64,000 nucleotides of DNA, taken from the NCBI RefSeq assembly GCF_018314255.1, contig NZ_CP073066.1, positions 620,001 through 684,000 on the forward strand. The letters run 5' to 3'. Made by a program: the position numbers and the translations under genes. Positions 33,856 to 42,833 of the stretch are shown one piece after another (the first letter of the stretch is position 1; the number at the start of each line of letters is the position of its first letter). This stretch comes from Lentilactobacillus buchneri (lineage in GTDB: Bacteria; Bacillota; Bacilli; Lactobacillales; Lactobacillaceae). Under the pieces are notes generated by a model. It saw nothing but the letters and a program-made list of their open reading frames with translations. It searched no databases and was not told where the DNA came from.

Positions 33856-35991
33856 ATGGAGCGTTCCAAGAGACTACTCAACTTTTTGTTAATGATCACG
33901 ACGACCGCCATCCTGATGTTTGTGGGGATGGTCTTAAATAACCAAACGCCGATGGTCACGGCCGCCAATGCAGCCACTACTCAAGACGAACAGACCATCG
34001 ACAAAATAATGCCGAATGAGAAACTGCGAGAATTAGTTTTAATCAATATGAAAGATCAAAAGATCATTCAAGATCCCAACTTTACCTTGAGTGACTTCAC
34101 GCCGACCACATTTAAGGAAGATTTGGCAAAACTAACTCAGCTGGGCTGGGAGATTGGAACCAACGAACAAGTGGACCGCCAAGAACCGGTCAATGGCGGC
34201 AACGGTTCGGTCGGCCCTGCAAATAAGGGTAATTATTCACTGGAAGGCTTGGAATATTGTACGAACCTCACCAAGCTTGAATTGAACGCAGACTTAAATA
34301 GAGGAAGTAAATTTCATCATGATGACATTATTGATGTCTCACCACTTGAAGGTCTGGAAAAACTTGAATATATCAACTTGTCAGGTAATCGAATTCAAGA
34401 CATTTCACCAATTGCGGGTCTGAAGAATGTCAAGACTTTATATCTCAATAACAACTGCATCAATAATCTAAACACATTGGACGCTGAACAATATACCGAG
34501 GGATTTAACTACCTGGAGCAAATCGTCATTAAACCACTACAAGTGCTCCACTCCAACACCTACACTTGGAAAGCACCGTTTGTGGACGCCTTACCAAAAA
34601 ACGTTAAAACCGAGGATAACAAACCATTCCAGCCTTACCAGCAAAAATTTCTCCGTCCGGGAACCCTTGCTTATGGCAACCCAACCGATACCAAGTACTC
34701 TCAAATTGACGTCTTCCGCAACGGCACTCGTGGGACTGGTGTGGCCCAGGGAACCACAACCATTAACGGTGATGATTTCACCTACACAAATTTGGCACCG
34801 CAAATTATCCCGACAGATCCCACTAACCCATGGGCCAGCTACTATCCAAACGCAACCGTTGTTAACAATACCTACACTTACTACATGATTGCGCAATATA
34901 ACGTCTACCCAGGAGAACCGCTCTACGCAGCACTGAGCTACTTTATGCCATACGTCATTCAACCAGAAGAAGCCCAGCCGGTCACAGTTGAGTATGTCGA
35001 CACCAACGGCAACTCAATTCATGCGTCAGCTACGATCAAGGGTGAAATTGATCAAGCCTTCGATCTTTCAACAGCCGATTACAAATTAAATATCCCAGGT
35101 TACACCTTCTCCAAATACGATCCGGCACAAACCGGCAAAATTACCGGAGAAAAGCAAACCTTCAAGCTCATTTACACCAAGAATTCAACACCGGTCAACC
35201 CGACGCCACCGACCACACCAAATCCACCAACCAATCCGGAAACCCCAACCTTCCCAGTTCACCCAACCCCACCAAGCGGAACGCAGTTACCAAATTATGC
35301 GAAAACTACTGGTGAAGTCGTCTACTCACTGAAGAAGATTTACCTATACAAGAATCCAACCTTCAAAAAAGCTGAGCGACTGGTTGGTTATACTCAAAAG
35401 CCACGGGTCTTCCGACCAATGTTTGTGGTCACCGGATACAGCTATTCCAACGCAGGCCGCATACGTTTCAAAGTCGTCGATGTCAACCATGACAGTCCAA
35501 CTGCGGGAATGACCGGCTACATCACCACTAAGTCCAGCTTCGTTTCTCCGGTTTACTACCAGGCAGTCCCAAAGTTCATCACCGTCATCAGCCCAAATGG
35601 AGTCATCGAATACAACGAAAAGGACCTCACCAAGCCAGTCCAGACGTTCAAGCAGGGAAGAATCCTAAAGGTCGAGTCAATCACCACCCACAACTTGACC
35701 ACCCGTTACATGCTGGGCAATGGTAATTTCATCACTGCCAACCGTAAGCTGGTTATGAACGGTAAACAAAAGCAGCCAACCAGAGTGGTCGCCAAAAAAG
35801 CAATCAACCGCTATACCACTGCCAATTTCACCAAGAAAAACGGTCACTACAAGAAAGGCGCCAAGATTAAAGTCAACTTCTACACCTATAGCCATGATGC
35901 GTCGAACACCAAGTCCGGTGCCAAGCGATTCTCTGTCAAGGGTGGCTATATTACCGCCAATCCGAAGTTTGTGAAAGTCTATTATAAATAA
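33856..35991 (+). CDS. Secreted surface protein: LRR region, MucBP-like domain, Pro linker, SH3-like repeats
   Basis: A 711-residue exported protein. The signal peptide ends near AANAATT (about residue 40). Leucine-rich repeats of the internalin type follow (LEGLEKLEYINLSGNRIQDISPIAGLKNVKTLYLNN split across residues 165-210), then a MucBP-like module (VEYVDTNGN, about 375-440), a Pro/Thr linker (445-480) and three SH3-like repeats to the end that resemble the DUF5776-type repeats of lactobacillus surface proteins. No LPxTG motif is present, so cell-wall attachment is probably non-covalent through the basic C-terminal repeats. It is monocistronic and under cre control. A paralogous C terminus occurs at 54372-56315. 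Confidence 0.85.
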   Translation: MERSKRLLNFLLMITTTAILMFVGMVLNNQTPMVTAANAATTQDEQTIDKIMPNEKLRELVLINMKDQKIIQDPNFTLSDFTPTTFKEDLAKLTQLGWEIGTNEQVDRQEPVNGGNGSVGPANKGNYSLEGLEYCTNLTKLELNADLNRGSKFHHDDIIDVSPLEGLEKLEYINLSGNRIQDISPIAGLKNVKTLYLNNNCINNLNTLDAEQYTEGFNYLEQIVIKPLQVLHSNTYTWKAPFVDALPKNVKTEDNKPFQPYQQKFLRPGTLAYGNPTDTKYSQIDVFRNGTRGTGVAQGTTTINGDDFTYTNLAPQIIPTDPTNPWASYYPNATVVNNTYTYYMIAQYNVYPGEPLYAALSYFMPYVIQPEEAQPVTVEYVDTNGNSIHASATIKGEIDQAFDLSTADYKLNIPGYTFSKYDPAQTGKITGEKQTFKLIYTKNSTPVNPTPPTTPNPPTNPETPTFPVHPTPPSGTQLPNYAKTTGEVVYSLKKIYLYKNPTFKKAERLVGYTQKPRVFRPMFVVTGYSYSNAGRIRFKVVDVNHDSPTAGMTGYITTKSSFVSPVYYQAVPKFITVISPNGVIEYNEKDLTKPVQTFKQGRILKVESITTHNLTTRYMLGNGNFITANRKLVMNGKQKQPTRVVAKKAINRYTTANFTKKNGHYKKGAKIKVNFYTYSHDASNTKSGAKRFSVKGGYITANPKFVKVYYK

Positions 35992-35997
35992 TTACCC

Positions 35998-36045
35998 AAA
36001 AGAGGCGAAACATCATTCTTTGTCAGTTATGTCATCGCCTCTTTT
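35998..36045 (+). terminator. Terminator of the LRR surface protein gene
   Basis: AAAAGAGGCGA pairs exactly with TCGCCTCTTTT across a 26-base loop. Confidence 0.75.
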
Positions 36046-36104
36046 GAGTTCCACTGTCATATAGATTAAACCTGGGACAATCGGCTGATCCCGGCCATTT
36101 AAGC

Positions 36105-36147
36105 AAATAATCCAGTTATTCCAAAACCAGGAATAACTGGATTATTT
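36105..36147. terminator. Terminator of the transhydrogenase operon
   Basis: A perfect 18-base stem AAATAATCCAGTTATTCC with its complement around a seven-base loop; AT-rich on both sides. Confidence 0.8.
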
Positions 36148-36190
36148 ACTTAAATTCTGGGATCAAAGCGCCTCGCGCCCCACTCTTCAT

Positions 36191-37609
36191 TTAATCTAAA
36201 TACCCCTTGGTAGCCGCAATAATTTCCTGCAGCCCCTTCTTGGCATCCGAGAACATCATACTGGTCTGATCTTCACTAAACAGTGGGTTTTGAACACCGG
36301 CGTAACCGGTACTCATGGAACGCTTAATGACAACGACGGACTTTGATTTATCAACATCCAAAATTGGCATCCCCGAAATGGCGTTACCCTTTTCACGAGC
36401 CAATGGATTGGTAACATCGTTAGCGCCAATAACCAGCGAAACGTCAGTATTTTCAAACATCGAGTTGGCTTCATCCAACTGTTTCATTTGATCGTAAGGA
36501 ACGTTGACATCGGCGAGCAAAACGTTCATATGGCCAGGCATCCGGCCGGCAACTGGGTGAATCGCATAGTTGACGTTAATTCCGGCATCCGTCAGCAATT
36601 TCGCCAACTCAGCGACTTCATGCTGAGCCTGAGCGGCAGCCAAACCATAACCGGGAACGATCATGACATTGTGCGCATAGGCCAGCTGCATGCCGACATC
36701 ATCGGGTGTGGTCTTCTTAATGTTGGTTGGCACCTCAGCACCCGCACCAATACTGCCGTTGGAATCGCCACTACCGAAGCCGCCAGCAATAATGTTGGCA
36801 ACTGATCGGTTCATTGCTTCGGCCATTTGCAGGGTCAAAATTGTTCCGGCCGCACCAACCAGCGCACCAGCGATAATCAAGACCTGATTATCAATGACAA
36901 ATCCGGCAAAGGCAACCGCCAAACCGGTAAAGGCGTTCAAAAGTGAAACAACCACCGGCATGTCGGCACCACCAATTGGCAAGGTCATCAATAGGCCAAA
37001 AATCAAACTGGCTAACAATGCCAGTACCATAGGCCAGTAAGCGGAAGGAAAACCAATCATCCAAACACCGGCAACGATAATTGCTAACACTGCCAGACCG
37101 TTAATCAATTTGTCGCCGGGAAACGAAATTGGTTTGCCGGGCACATGTCCGGACAATTTACCGGTTGCAATTAGCGAGCCTGAGAAGGTAATCCCACCAA
37201 TAATAATGTCAAGCAGCACTGGAATGGAAAAGGCCAGGCTCAAAGAGGTACCGACAGCTTCGTGGGTGTAATCGAAAATCCCGATTGTGGCAGCGGCACC
37301 GCCACCAACGGCGTTAAACAGCGAAACCAATTGAGGAACATCGGTCATTGGCACTTTGCGTGCGCGGATAACTCCATACAAAATTCCGATTAACAGACCC
37401 GCAAACAATACCGTCCAGCCAATTAAGGTAATCTGACCCTTGGAGATAATTTCAACTAAAATCATGACAACTGCCATGGCCATCCCAAGTCCGGAAAGTA
37501 AATTACCATTCCGAGCCGTCTTTGGGGAGCGCATCATGTGAACACCAATCACATAGCAGACCGCTGACAGCAGGTAAATTAGGGAAGCAATCGTTTTAAG
37601 GAGTGACAT
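36191..37609 (-). CDS. pntB: NAD(P) transhydrogenase beta subunit
   Basis: A 472-residue subunit with about nine membrane helices and a C-terminal NADP(H)-binding domain (dIII): MIVPGYGLAAAQAQH, HPVAGRMPGHMNVLLAD, GANDVTNPLA and the RSMSTGYAGVQNPLF lid. Together with both alpha parts it couples hydride transfer from NADH to NADP+ to inward proton flow. Its ATG overlaps the stop of the alpha-2 gene (TAATG). Confidence 0.95.
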   Translation of the reverse strand: MSLLKTIASLIYLLSAVCYVIGVHMMRSPKTARNGNLLSGLGMAMAVVMILVEIISKGQITLIGWTVLFAGLLIGILYGVIRARKVPMTDVPQLVSLFNAVGGGAAATIGIFDYTHEAVGTSLSLAFSIPVLLDIIIGGITFSGSLIATGKLSGHVPGKPISFPGDKLINGLAVLAIIVAGVWMIGFPSAYWPMVLALLASLIFGLLMTLPIGGADMPVVVSLLNAFTGLAVAFAGFVIDNQVLIIAGALVGAAGTILTLQMAEAMNRSVANIIAGGFGSGDSNGSIGAGAEVPTNIKKTTPDDVGMQLAYAHNVMIVPGYGLAAAQAQHEVAELAKLLTDAGINVNYAIHPVAGRMPGHMNVLLADVNVPYDQMKQLDEANSMFENTDVSLVIGANDVTNPLAREKGNAISGMPILDVDKSKSVVVIKRSMSTGYAGVQNPLFSEDQTSMMFSDAKKGLQEIIAATKGYLD

Positions 37610-37929
37610 TATTTGTCGCCTCCCTTGTCAGCTGAATTCGGCTGTTTTTTCGGCCGGTTAAACATTCCCAGCATCCGGTCAGTCACGGTGTAACCACCGG
37701 CGACGTTGACAGCTGCAAAGAATGCGGCTAGAAATGCCAACAGGTAGAAATACCAGCTGCTGGCTTCTGCAGCAATCACAAAGGCACCGACAACGACGAC
37801 GCCATGAATCGCATTGGCACCAGACATCATTGGCGTCTGCAGGGTTGAGGGAATTTTACTCATAACTTCAAACCCAACTAGCAGGCTCAAAACAAAAATG
37901 GCTAAATTCGTATATAATTCTTGACTCAT
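37609..37929 (-). CDS. NAD(P) transhydrogenase alpha subunit, membrane part
   Basis: A 106-residue protein equal to the C-terminal membrane domain of E. coli PntA: three helices with FEVMSKIPSTLQTPMMSGANAIHG, the strongly conserved segment. In this operon type PntA is split into a soluble and a membrane polypeptide, as in Rhodospirillum-type enzymes. The stop overlaps the pntB start. Confidence 0.93.
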   Translation of the reverse strand: MSQELYTNLAIFVLSLLVGFEVMSKIPSTLQTPMMSGANAIHGVVVVGAFVIAAEASSWYFYLLAFLAAFFAAVNVAGGYTVTDRMLGMFNRPKKQPNSADKGGDK

Positions 37930-37934
37930 AATGA

Positions 37935-39143
37935 CTAATCCCCCTTCTCAGCTGATTTGTCGTCAGAATCGGCAGGGGCAGCATCGTCTTCAGCCGGTTT
38001 TGAAATTGGCAGGTTCAGCGCTTTTCTGACTCGTTCAGAAATAATTTCGCCATGGTCGGTCGCAACCAATTGGCTCATTACGTCATCTTTTAAATCGATG
38101 GTAATTTGAGCATCCTTATCAGCAACATCATTAATCACTGCCTGAACGTTCTTAGAGAACATTTCAGAAGCCGACGTTGCCATTTCACTGGCTAAATTCC
38201 CGGCCCCAATCAGTTGAACACCGGAATCAGTGATCACTGTTTGGTCGGGCTTTGATCCAGCGACATTACCACCCAAATCACTGGCAGCCAAATCAACGAA
38301 GACGCTACCTGGTTTAGCGTTATCAACGGCGGCTTGAGGAACCAGCAGTGGCGGCTTTCTTCCAGGAACCTGCGCGGTGGTGATGACAATATCATTTTGT
38401 TTGATAAACCCAATTAATTCGTCTTGCTGCTGCTTTTGCTCATCAGCAGACAATTGACGGGCATAACCGCCTTCACCGACAGCACTGACTGAACTAGTGA
38501 GAAATTCGGCACCGAGTGATTCAACTTCGCCTCGAGACGCTGGACGAACATCATAACCGGAAACAATTGCCCCCAGCCGTTTGGCAGTTCCAATGGCTTG
38601 CAGGCCGGCAACTCCGGTCCCTAAGACCAACACTTTGGCAGGCTTGGCAGTCCCCGCAGCAGTGATCATCATTGGGAAATAACGGGCGAATTTGTCAGCA
38701 GCCACCAAAGCAGCTTTGTAACCGGCAATTGAGGCTTGTGAACTTAAGACATCCATGCTTTGGGCACGGGAAATGGTCCGCGGCAGCAGTTCAAACGACA
38801 GCGCCGTGACCTTCTGTTTAGCAAGTTTTTGCACCGAGTCCAAATCGGTCAAGGCCTTCAACAAGCCAATTAAAATCTGTCCCTCATGCAACTTGCCCAA
38901 AGTCTCTGAATCAGGTAAATCAACCGTCGCAATCACATTGGCCTGACTAACTGCATCGTCTCGGCTAACGACTTTTGCGCCAGCATCTTGGTAGGCCTGG
39001 TCAGAAAAATAAGCATTCTGACCAGCGCCCTGTTCGATCATAACTTCAAACTTGCTGTGAACTAATTTCGCAGCCACATCCGGTGTGATTGCCACACGGT
39101 TTTCATCGCCAGATTCCTTCAAAGCAGCAATAATCGTAGACAT
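37935..39143 (-). CDS. pntA: NAD(P) transhydrogenase alpha subunit, soluble NAD-binding part
   Basis: A 402-residue cytoplasmic domain I from ATG at 39143 (MSTIIAALKESGDENRVAITP); AAGGGGG upstream supports this over the ATG at 39167. The alanine dehydrogenase-like fold shows VLVLGTGVAGLQAIGTAKRLGA for NAD binding and the RQLSADE mobile loop region, with a Lys/Asp-rich acidic C-terminal tail. The split alpha / alpha / beta order is complete. Confidence 0.94.
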   Translation of the reverse strand: MSTIIAALKESGDENRVAITPDVAAKLVHSKFEVMIEQGAGQNAYFSDQAYQDAGAKVVSRDDAVSQANVIATVDLPDSETLGKLHEGQILIGLLKALTDLDSVQKLAKQKVTALSFELLPRTISRAQSMDVLSSQASIAGYKAALVAADKFARYFPMMITAAGTAKPAKVLVLGTGVAGLQAIGTAKRLGAIVSGYDVRPASRGEVESLGAEFLTSSVSAVGEGGYARQLSADEQKQQQDELIGFIKQNDIVITTAQVPGRKPPLLVPQAAVDNAKPGSVFVDLAASDLGGNVAGSKPDQTVITDSGVQLIGAGNLASEMATSASEMFSKNVQAVINDVADKDAQITIDLKDDVMSQLVATDHGEIISERVRKALNLPISKPAEDDAAPADSDDKSAEKGD

Positions 39144-39250
39144 TAAAGCGACCCCCTTCACAATCATTTTGCAAACGCTTTATACGGTTCAAGGCTAGTC
39201 CTCTTCATCGAGAATTGCAATGGTTTGTGATTAACTTTACAAGCATAGAA

Positions 39251-39290
39251 AAACGAACCAAAAAGTTATTTTCGGTTCGTCCTTTTTTCC
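39251..39290. terminator. Terminator downstream of the glucuronide symporter
   Basis: ACGAACC pairs with GGTTCGT across a 14-base loop; T runs follow on both strands. Confidence 0.75.
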
Positions 39291-39312
39291 AAGTATTCAT
39301 TGTGATCGTTAG

Positions 39313-40755
39313 TTAGTGATTAACCATGCCGGTATTAGGAACTTCAGAATTCAAAGTATCGTCAATCGGATTGTCATCAATGACATCCAGATGTTCATTC
39401 TGCTTGAGATCAGTTTCACGTCGTTCCAACTCTTTGACAATTTCGGCATGCTTCTCGTCAGTCAAGTCGTAACCAAAGTAAAAGACAATGCAGGAAATCG
39501 CACTGGCAATCGCTGGAACTAAGAAATACACGGCACTAATGCCGGAGATTGTGCTGGCAGATTGAGGTTGATTGGCAACGTATCCAGTCATTGTCAAAGC
39601 AAGACCAGGAATAAAGCCGGCGACCCCTTGGGCAATTTTCCGCACAAAACTGTAGCCGGAATAAATAATTCCTTCTGAGCGAATCCCGGTTTGCAACTGA
39701 CCGTATTCAATCACGTCATTCACAAACGCAAAGGCGACGGTCCCACTAAAGCCCAGGAACATGTATGAAATCGTGTTGACGATCAGATAAGGAACGACAT
39801 GTGAGCCGGTGATAAAAAAGTTGACCAGTTCTGCTGCAATGAATCCCAGTGTTGCGTATATTGCAACGTTCTTCTTACCAATTTTCTTAACCAACGGCGT
39901 GGCAAAGATCACCGCTGGAATAATCGATAAAGCACTCAATAGGCTCACAATACTAACGATTCCGACCTGTCCCAAAACGTACTGGAAGTAGTATAGTTGA
40001 ATACCCATTTTAAGGAACATCGAGCCAACACTAAGAATCGTGAAAATGGATAGAATAATGAACGGACGGTTGGTTAACAGTCCCTTGATCGACTTGAGAC
40101 CATCCCCCTTTTGGCGGGGCTTATGGTCAATGATGCGTTCCTTGGTTCCGGAGTAACAGAGAATCTGTGAAACAACGCCGGCGGCAGCAAAAATCGCGAC
40201 CGTGGCAATGTAACCAATTTTGGGCGTCGCAAAGATCGCTACCAGTGGAATTACTACTGCTCCGGTAAGCAAGGCGGCCATTTGTCCAGTTAAGTTGCGA
40301 GCGGCAGCCAAAGAAGTCCGATCACCGGAATCCATAGTCATAGCTGCTGCCAGCGAACCATAAGGAATATTTACAACGGAGTAACAAAATCCCATGATGT
40401 TATATGAAACGAAGGCATAGATGATCCGCCCGGTCTCACCAAAATTAGGCGTGACAAAACAGGCAACTGTTGCAATTCCCAGGAATAATGAGCCATAGAG
40501 AATGTATGGGCGAAACTTTCCGCGTTTGGAAATATGCTGACGAGAATCCATGAAGGCACCAACACTGGTATCTACAAAGGCATCGAAGAATTTGGCGATC
40601 AGGAAAATCAACCCTCCCCAATAGGCTGGGATCTGTAAAACATCGGTATAGAATTTTAGTAAGAACAGCTGAGCAAATTGAAACATCAAGCCGTTGCCCA
40701 AATCCCCCAATCCATAGGCTACTTTTTCACGCATTTTGAGTTTTTCTGTTTTCAA
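39313..40755 (-). CDS. GPH family sugar:cation symporter, probable glucuronide importer
   Basis: A 480-residue, 12-helix transporter of the glycoside-pentoside-hexuronide group: YGLGDLGNGLMFQFAQLFLLKFYTD opening and DDTLNSEVPNTG tail bracket typical VDTSVGAFMDSR and DVIEYGQLQTGIRSEGIIYS loops. TTG at 40755 is the best start: AAGGAGGGG lies seven bases before it, whereas ATG at 40776 has no ribosome site. It lies beside beta-glucuronidase, so it likely imports glucuronides with a proton or sodium ion. A cre-like site lies upstream. Confidence 0.87.
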   Translation of the reverse strand: MKTEKLKMREKVAYGLGDLGNGLMFQFAQLFLLKFYTDVLQIPAYWGGLIFLIAKFFDAFVDTSVGAFMDSRQHISKRGKFRPYILYGSLFLGIATVACFVTPNFGETGRIIYAFVSYNIMGFCYSVVNIPYGSLAAAMTMDSGDRTSLAAARNLTGQMAALLTGAVVIPLVAIFATPKIGYIATVAIFAAAGVVSQILCYSGTKERIIDHKPRQKGDGLKSIKGLLTNRPFIILSIFTILSVGSMFLKMGIQLYYFQYVLGQVGIVSIVSLLSALSIIPAVIFATPLVKKIGKKNVAIYATLGFIAAELVNFFITGSHVVPYLIVNTISYMFLGFSGTVAFAFVNDVIEYGQLQTGIRSEGIIYSGYSFVRKIAQGVAGFIPGLALTMTGYVANQPQSASTISGISAVYFLVPAIASAISCIVFYFGYDLTDEKHAEIVKELERRETDLKQNEHLDVIDDNPIDDTLNSEVPNTGMVNH

Positions 40756-40792
40756 GGTAAACCCCTCCTTAATCATGTGCTGGTTCTTAGTT

Positions 40793-40807
40793 TGTTAAGC
40801 GCTTTCA
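40793..40807 (-). promoter_or_regulatory. cre-like site before the symporter gene
   Basis: Minus strand TGAAAGCGCTTAACA resembles a CcpA site (core AAAGCGCTT) with an extra base in the right half. It lies between the uidA terminator and the symporter start. Confidence 0.5.
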
Positions 40808-40820
40808 TTTGAAGCAATAA

Positions 40821-40855
40821 AAAACCGGCGCACGCGGAATCACGTGTTCCGGTTC
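40821..40855 (-). terminator. Terminator of uidA
   Basis: Minus strand AACCGG with inner ACG pairs with CGT and CCGGTT, followed by TTTTTTATT. It uncouples uidA from the symporter. Confidence 0.75.
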
Positions 40856-40869
40856 GAAAATTAACGATA

Positions 40870-42681
40870 TTATTTTTTATAACCAAAGTTAGGAATCTTA
40901 GTCCAGCGGTCTTTCAGGTAACGGACAACCATCTTCGGTTCCCGTGATCTGGTGAAAATTCCTTTCTTATTACCCTGAACCCGTTGAATGCCAAATTTGG
41001 TCTGGAAGTCGGCGAAGTTCCACAATTGCTCACCGACAAAGTGTGGGAATTCATCGAAGACCTTGCTGGCCATTCGATAGTAGTCTTCCTGGAATTCTTC
41101 AGAGAATGGCTCGTCGTAATTGCTGTGGAGCCCAGGAATGGTGTCGGCGCCGTATTCGGTATACATAATGGGTTTGTCCGGGAATTTGTCAGAATATTCC
41201 TGCAGCTCATCGCGGGTTGCTTGTTCAGCCGTCTTCAAATCGCCATTACCAACATACCAGCCATAGTAGCGGTTCAAGGCAATCACATCAACCAATGAAA
41301 TACAGTTATCCGTCTTCGGAGTGGCCATCATGATGCTGGTGTAGGTGCAAGGTCGCTTTTGGGGGTCCAGTTGACGGGCTTCATCAAATAACGGCTTGAA
41401 GTATTCATATGCCCCTTTTGAAAAGGTTGCCGCTTCGTTGGCAATCGACCACATCGCGACACAGGCATGGTTCTTGTCACGGTCGATGATTTCTTTGATC
41501 ACCTGTTTGTGGGCGTCGGCGGTCTTTAATTTGGTCCAAGTATCGTCTTGGTAGTCGTCGCTCTCAAGCATTGACACATCAAACCCAAAGGTCACCATCA
41601 ACCCAACAGCTGGCGTTTCATCAATCACCACAATTCCTTCGCGATCACATAACCGCATCATTTCCTCGGAGTATGGATAGTGGGAGGTTCTAAATGAATT
41701 AGCGCCCATATCCTTCATCAAATTAATATCCAAGACATTGACCGGTTGGTTGATGCCCCGACCATGAACGTATGAATCTTCATGCTTGCCAAAGCCTTTA
41801 AAATAAAATGGTTCGCCGTTAATTAAGAACTGGGCATTCTTAACCTCAATCTTGCGAACACCAAAGTCTTCTGAATAGGTATCGATCACTTCACCATTTC
41901 GGCTGACTGTCACTTTTGCGGTATAGAGATAGGCGTTCAACGGCTGCCAAAGATGAACGTGGTCAATATGCAAAGTAGTATCGGCAGAAGTGCCGCTGAC
42001 CACCGCCTGGCCGTCTTGGTCCAAAATGGTCACTTTAACTCCATCAATCTCCCCGTGGGTAGTGACTTTGACCTCGACGTCAGCACTGGATTCAGCCAGA
42101 TGGACGTCTGGAACGACCGTGATATCGCTGATATAGTCAGCTGGCGTTGAGTAGATTTTAACTGGTCGTTGAAGACCGGCATAGTTAAAGAAATCAAAGT
42201 TTTCGTCAACGTGGCGGAGCTTGTGGCCATCTTGGTCAGTGCTTTCCGAATAGTTGCCAACCGGCAGAGTCGTGTAATCAAGAATATTGCTGAGTTTAAC
42301 GGTTAAGCGGTTGTCGCTATCTTTTAGATAATCGTTAATTTCCACCTCAAACGGTGTAAAGCCACCCTTATGATGGGTAATTTCCTGGCCGTTGAGGTAA
42401 ACCCAAGCTTCATGAGTGGCGGAGCCAAATCGCAAAACTAACCGCTGGCTGCGCAATGGTTTGGCAATATCAAAATTAGTTTCGTACCACACAAAGCCGT
42501 TGTGCTCACGAATCTTCTTTGACGCGGTTTGATCATTGAAGGAAGCCGGAACCGAAATGACGTCTTCAGTTGGCAACGGCTGTTTGGGATCGATTGGTGT
42601 GATCTCCTCATCGATCATAAATTTCCAGAGTCCTGATAAGTCCAGAACCGTTCTGCTGGGTGTTGTGAGTGGGTATAACAT
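40870..42681 (-). CDS. uidA: Beta-glucuronidase (GH2)
   Basis: A 603-residue GH2 enzyme from ATG at 42681 (MLYPLTTPSRTVLDLSGLWKF), GGAGG nine bases upstream; the length equals E. coli UidA. Sugar-binding jelly roll, Ig-like and TIM-barrel domains follow in order. The acid/base Glu is in WSIANEAATFSKGAYEYF (about 416) and the nucleophile in MYTEYGADTIPGLH (about 509). The NKKG motif near the C terminus is the known glucuronate carboxylate reader, which supports glucuronidase rather than galactosidase activity. It releases glucuronic acid from conjugates. Confidence 0.94.
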   Translation of the reverse strand: MLYPLTTPSRTVLDLSGLWKFMIDEEITPIDPKQPLPTEDVISVPASFNDQTASKKIREHNGFVWYETNFDIAKPLRSQRLVLRFGSATHEAWVYLNGQEITHHKGGFTPFEVEINDYLKDSDNRLTVKLSNILDYTTLPVGNYSESTDQDGHKLRHVDENFDFFNYAGLQRPVKIYSTPADYISDITVVPDVHLAESSADVEVKVTTHGEIDGVKVTILDQDGQAVVSGTSADTTLHIDHVHLWQPLNAYLYTAKVTVSRNGEVIDTYSEDFGVRKIEVKNAQFLINGEPFYFKGFGKHEDSYVHGRGINQPVNVLDINLMKDMGANSFRTSHYPYSEEMMRLCDREGIVVIDETPAVGLMVTFGFDVSMLESDDYQDDTWTKLKTADAHKQVIKEIIDRDKNHACVAMWSIANEAATFSKGAYEYFKPLFDEARQLDPQKRPCTYTSIMMATPKTDNCISLVDVIALNRYYGWYVGNGDLKTAEQATRDELQEYSDKFPDKPIMYTEYGADTIPGLHSNYDEPFSEEFQEDYYRMASKVFDEFPHFVGEQLWNFADFQTKFGIQRVQGNKKGIFTRSREPKMVVRYLKDRWTKIPNFGYKK

Positions 42682-42804
42682 AGTTAAAATCCTCCGTTCG
42701 TTAGTCAGTATTTGGATCACTGCTTTTCAATGTCTTTAATATAGGCTAAACTGGGATCGAATACTTATCTAATTTTTACTTAAATCGCATTTTATTGACT
42801 TTTA

Positions 42805-42818
42805 TGTAACCGCTACCA
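42805..42818 (+). promoter_or_regulatory. cre-like site before the AraC gene
   Basis: TGTAACCGCTACCA matches the CcpA consensus except one W position. It sits between the divergent uidA and araC starts. Confidence 0.5.
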
Positions 42819-42833
42819 GAAAGGATCTTGACG

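Noticed and set aside
39168..39185. cre site before pntA
   Set aside because: AAAGCGTTTGCA has a CcpA-like core but at least three mismatches to the 14-base consensus, so it was not annotated.
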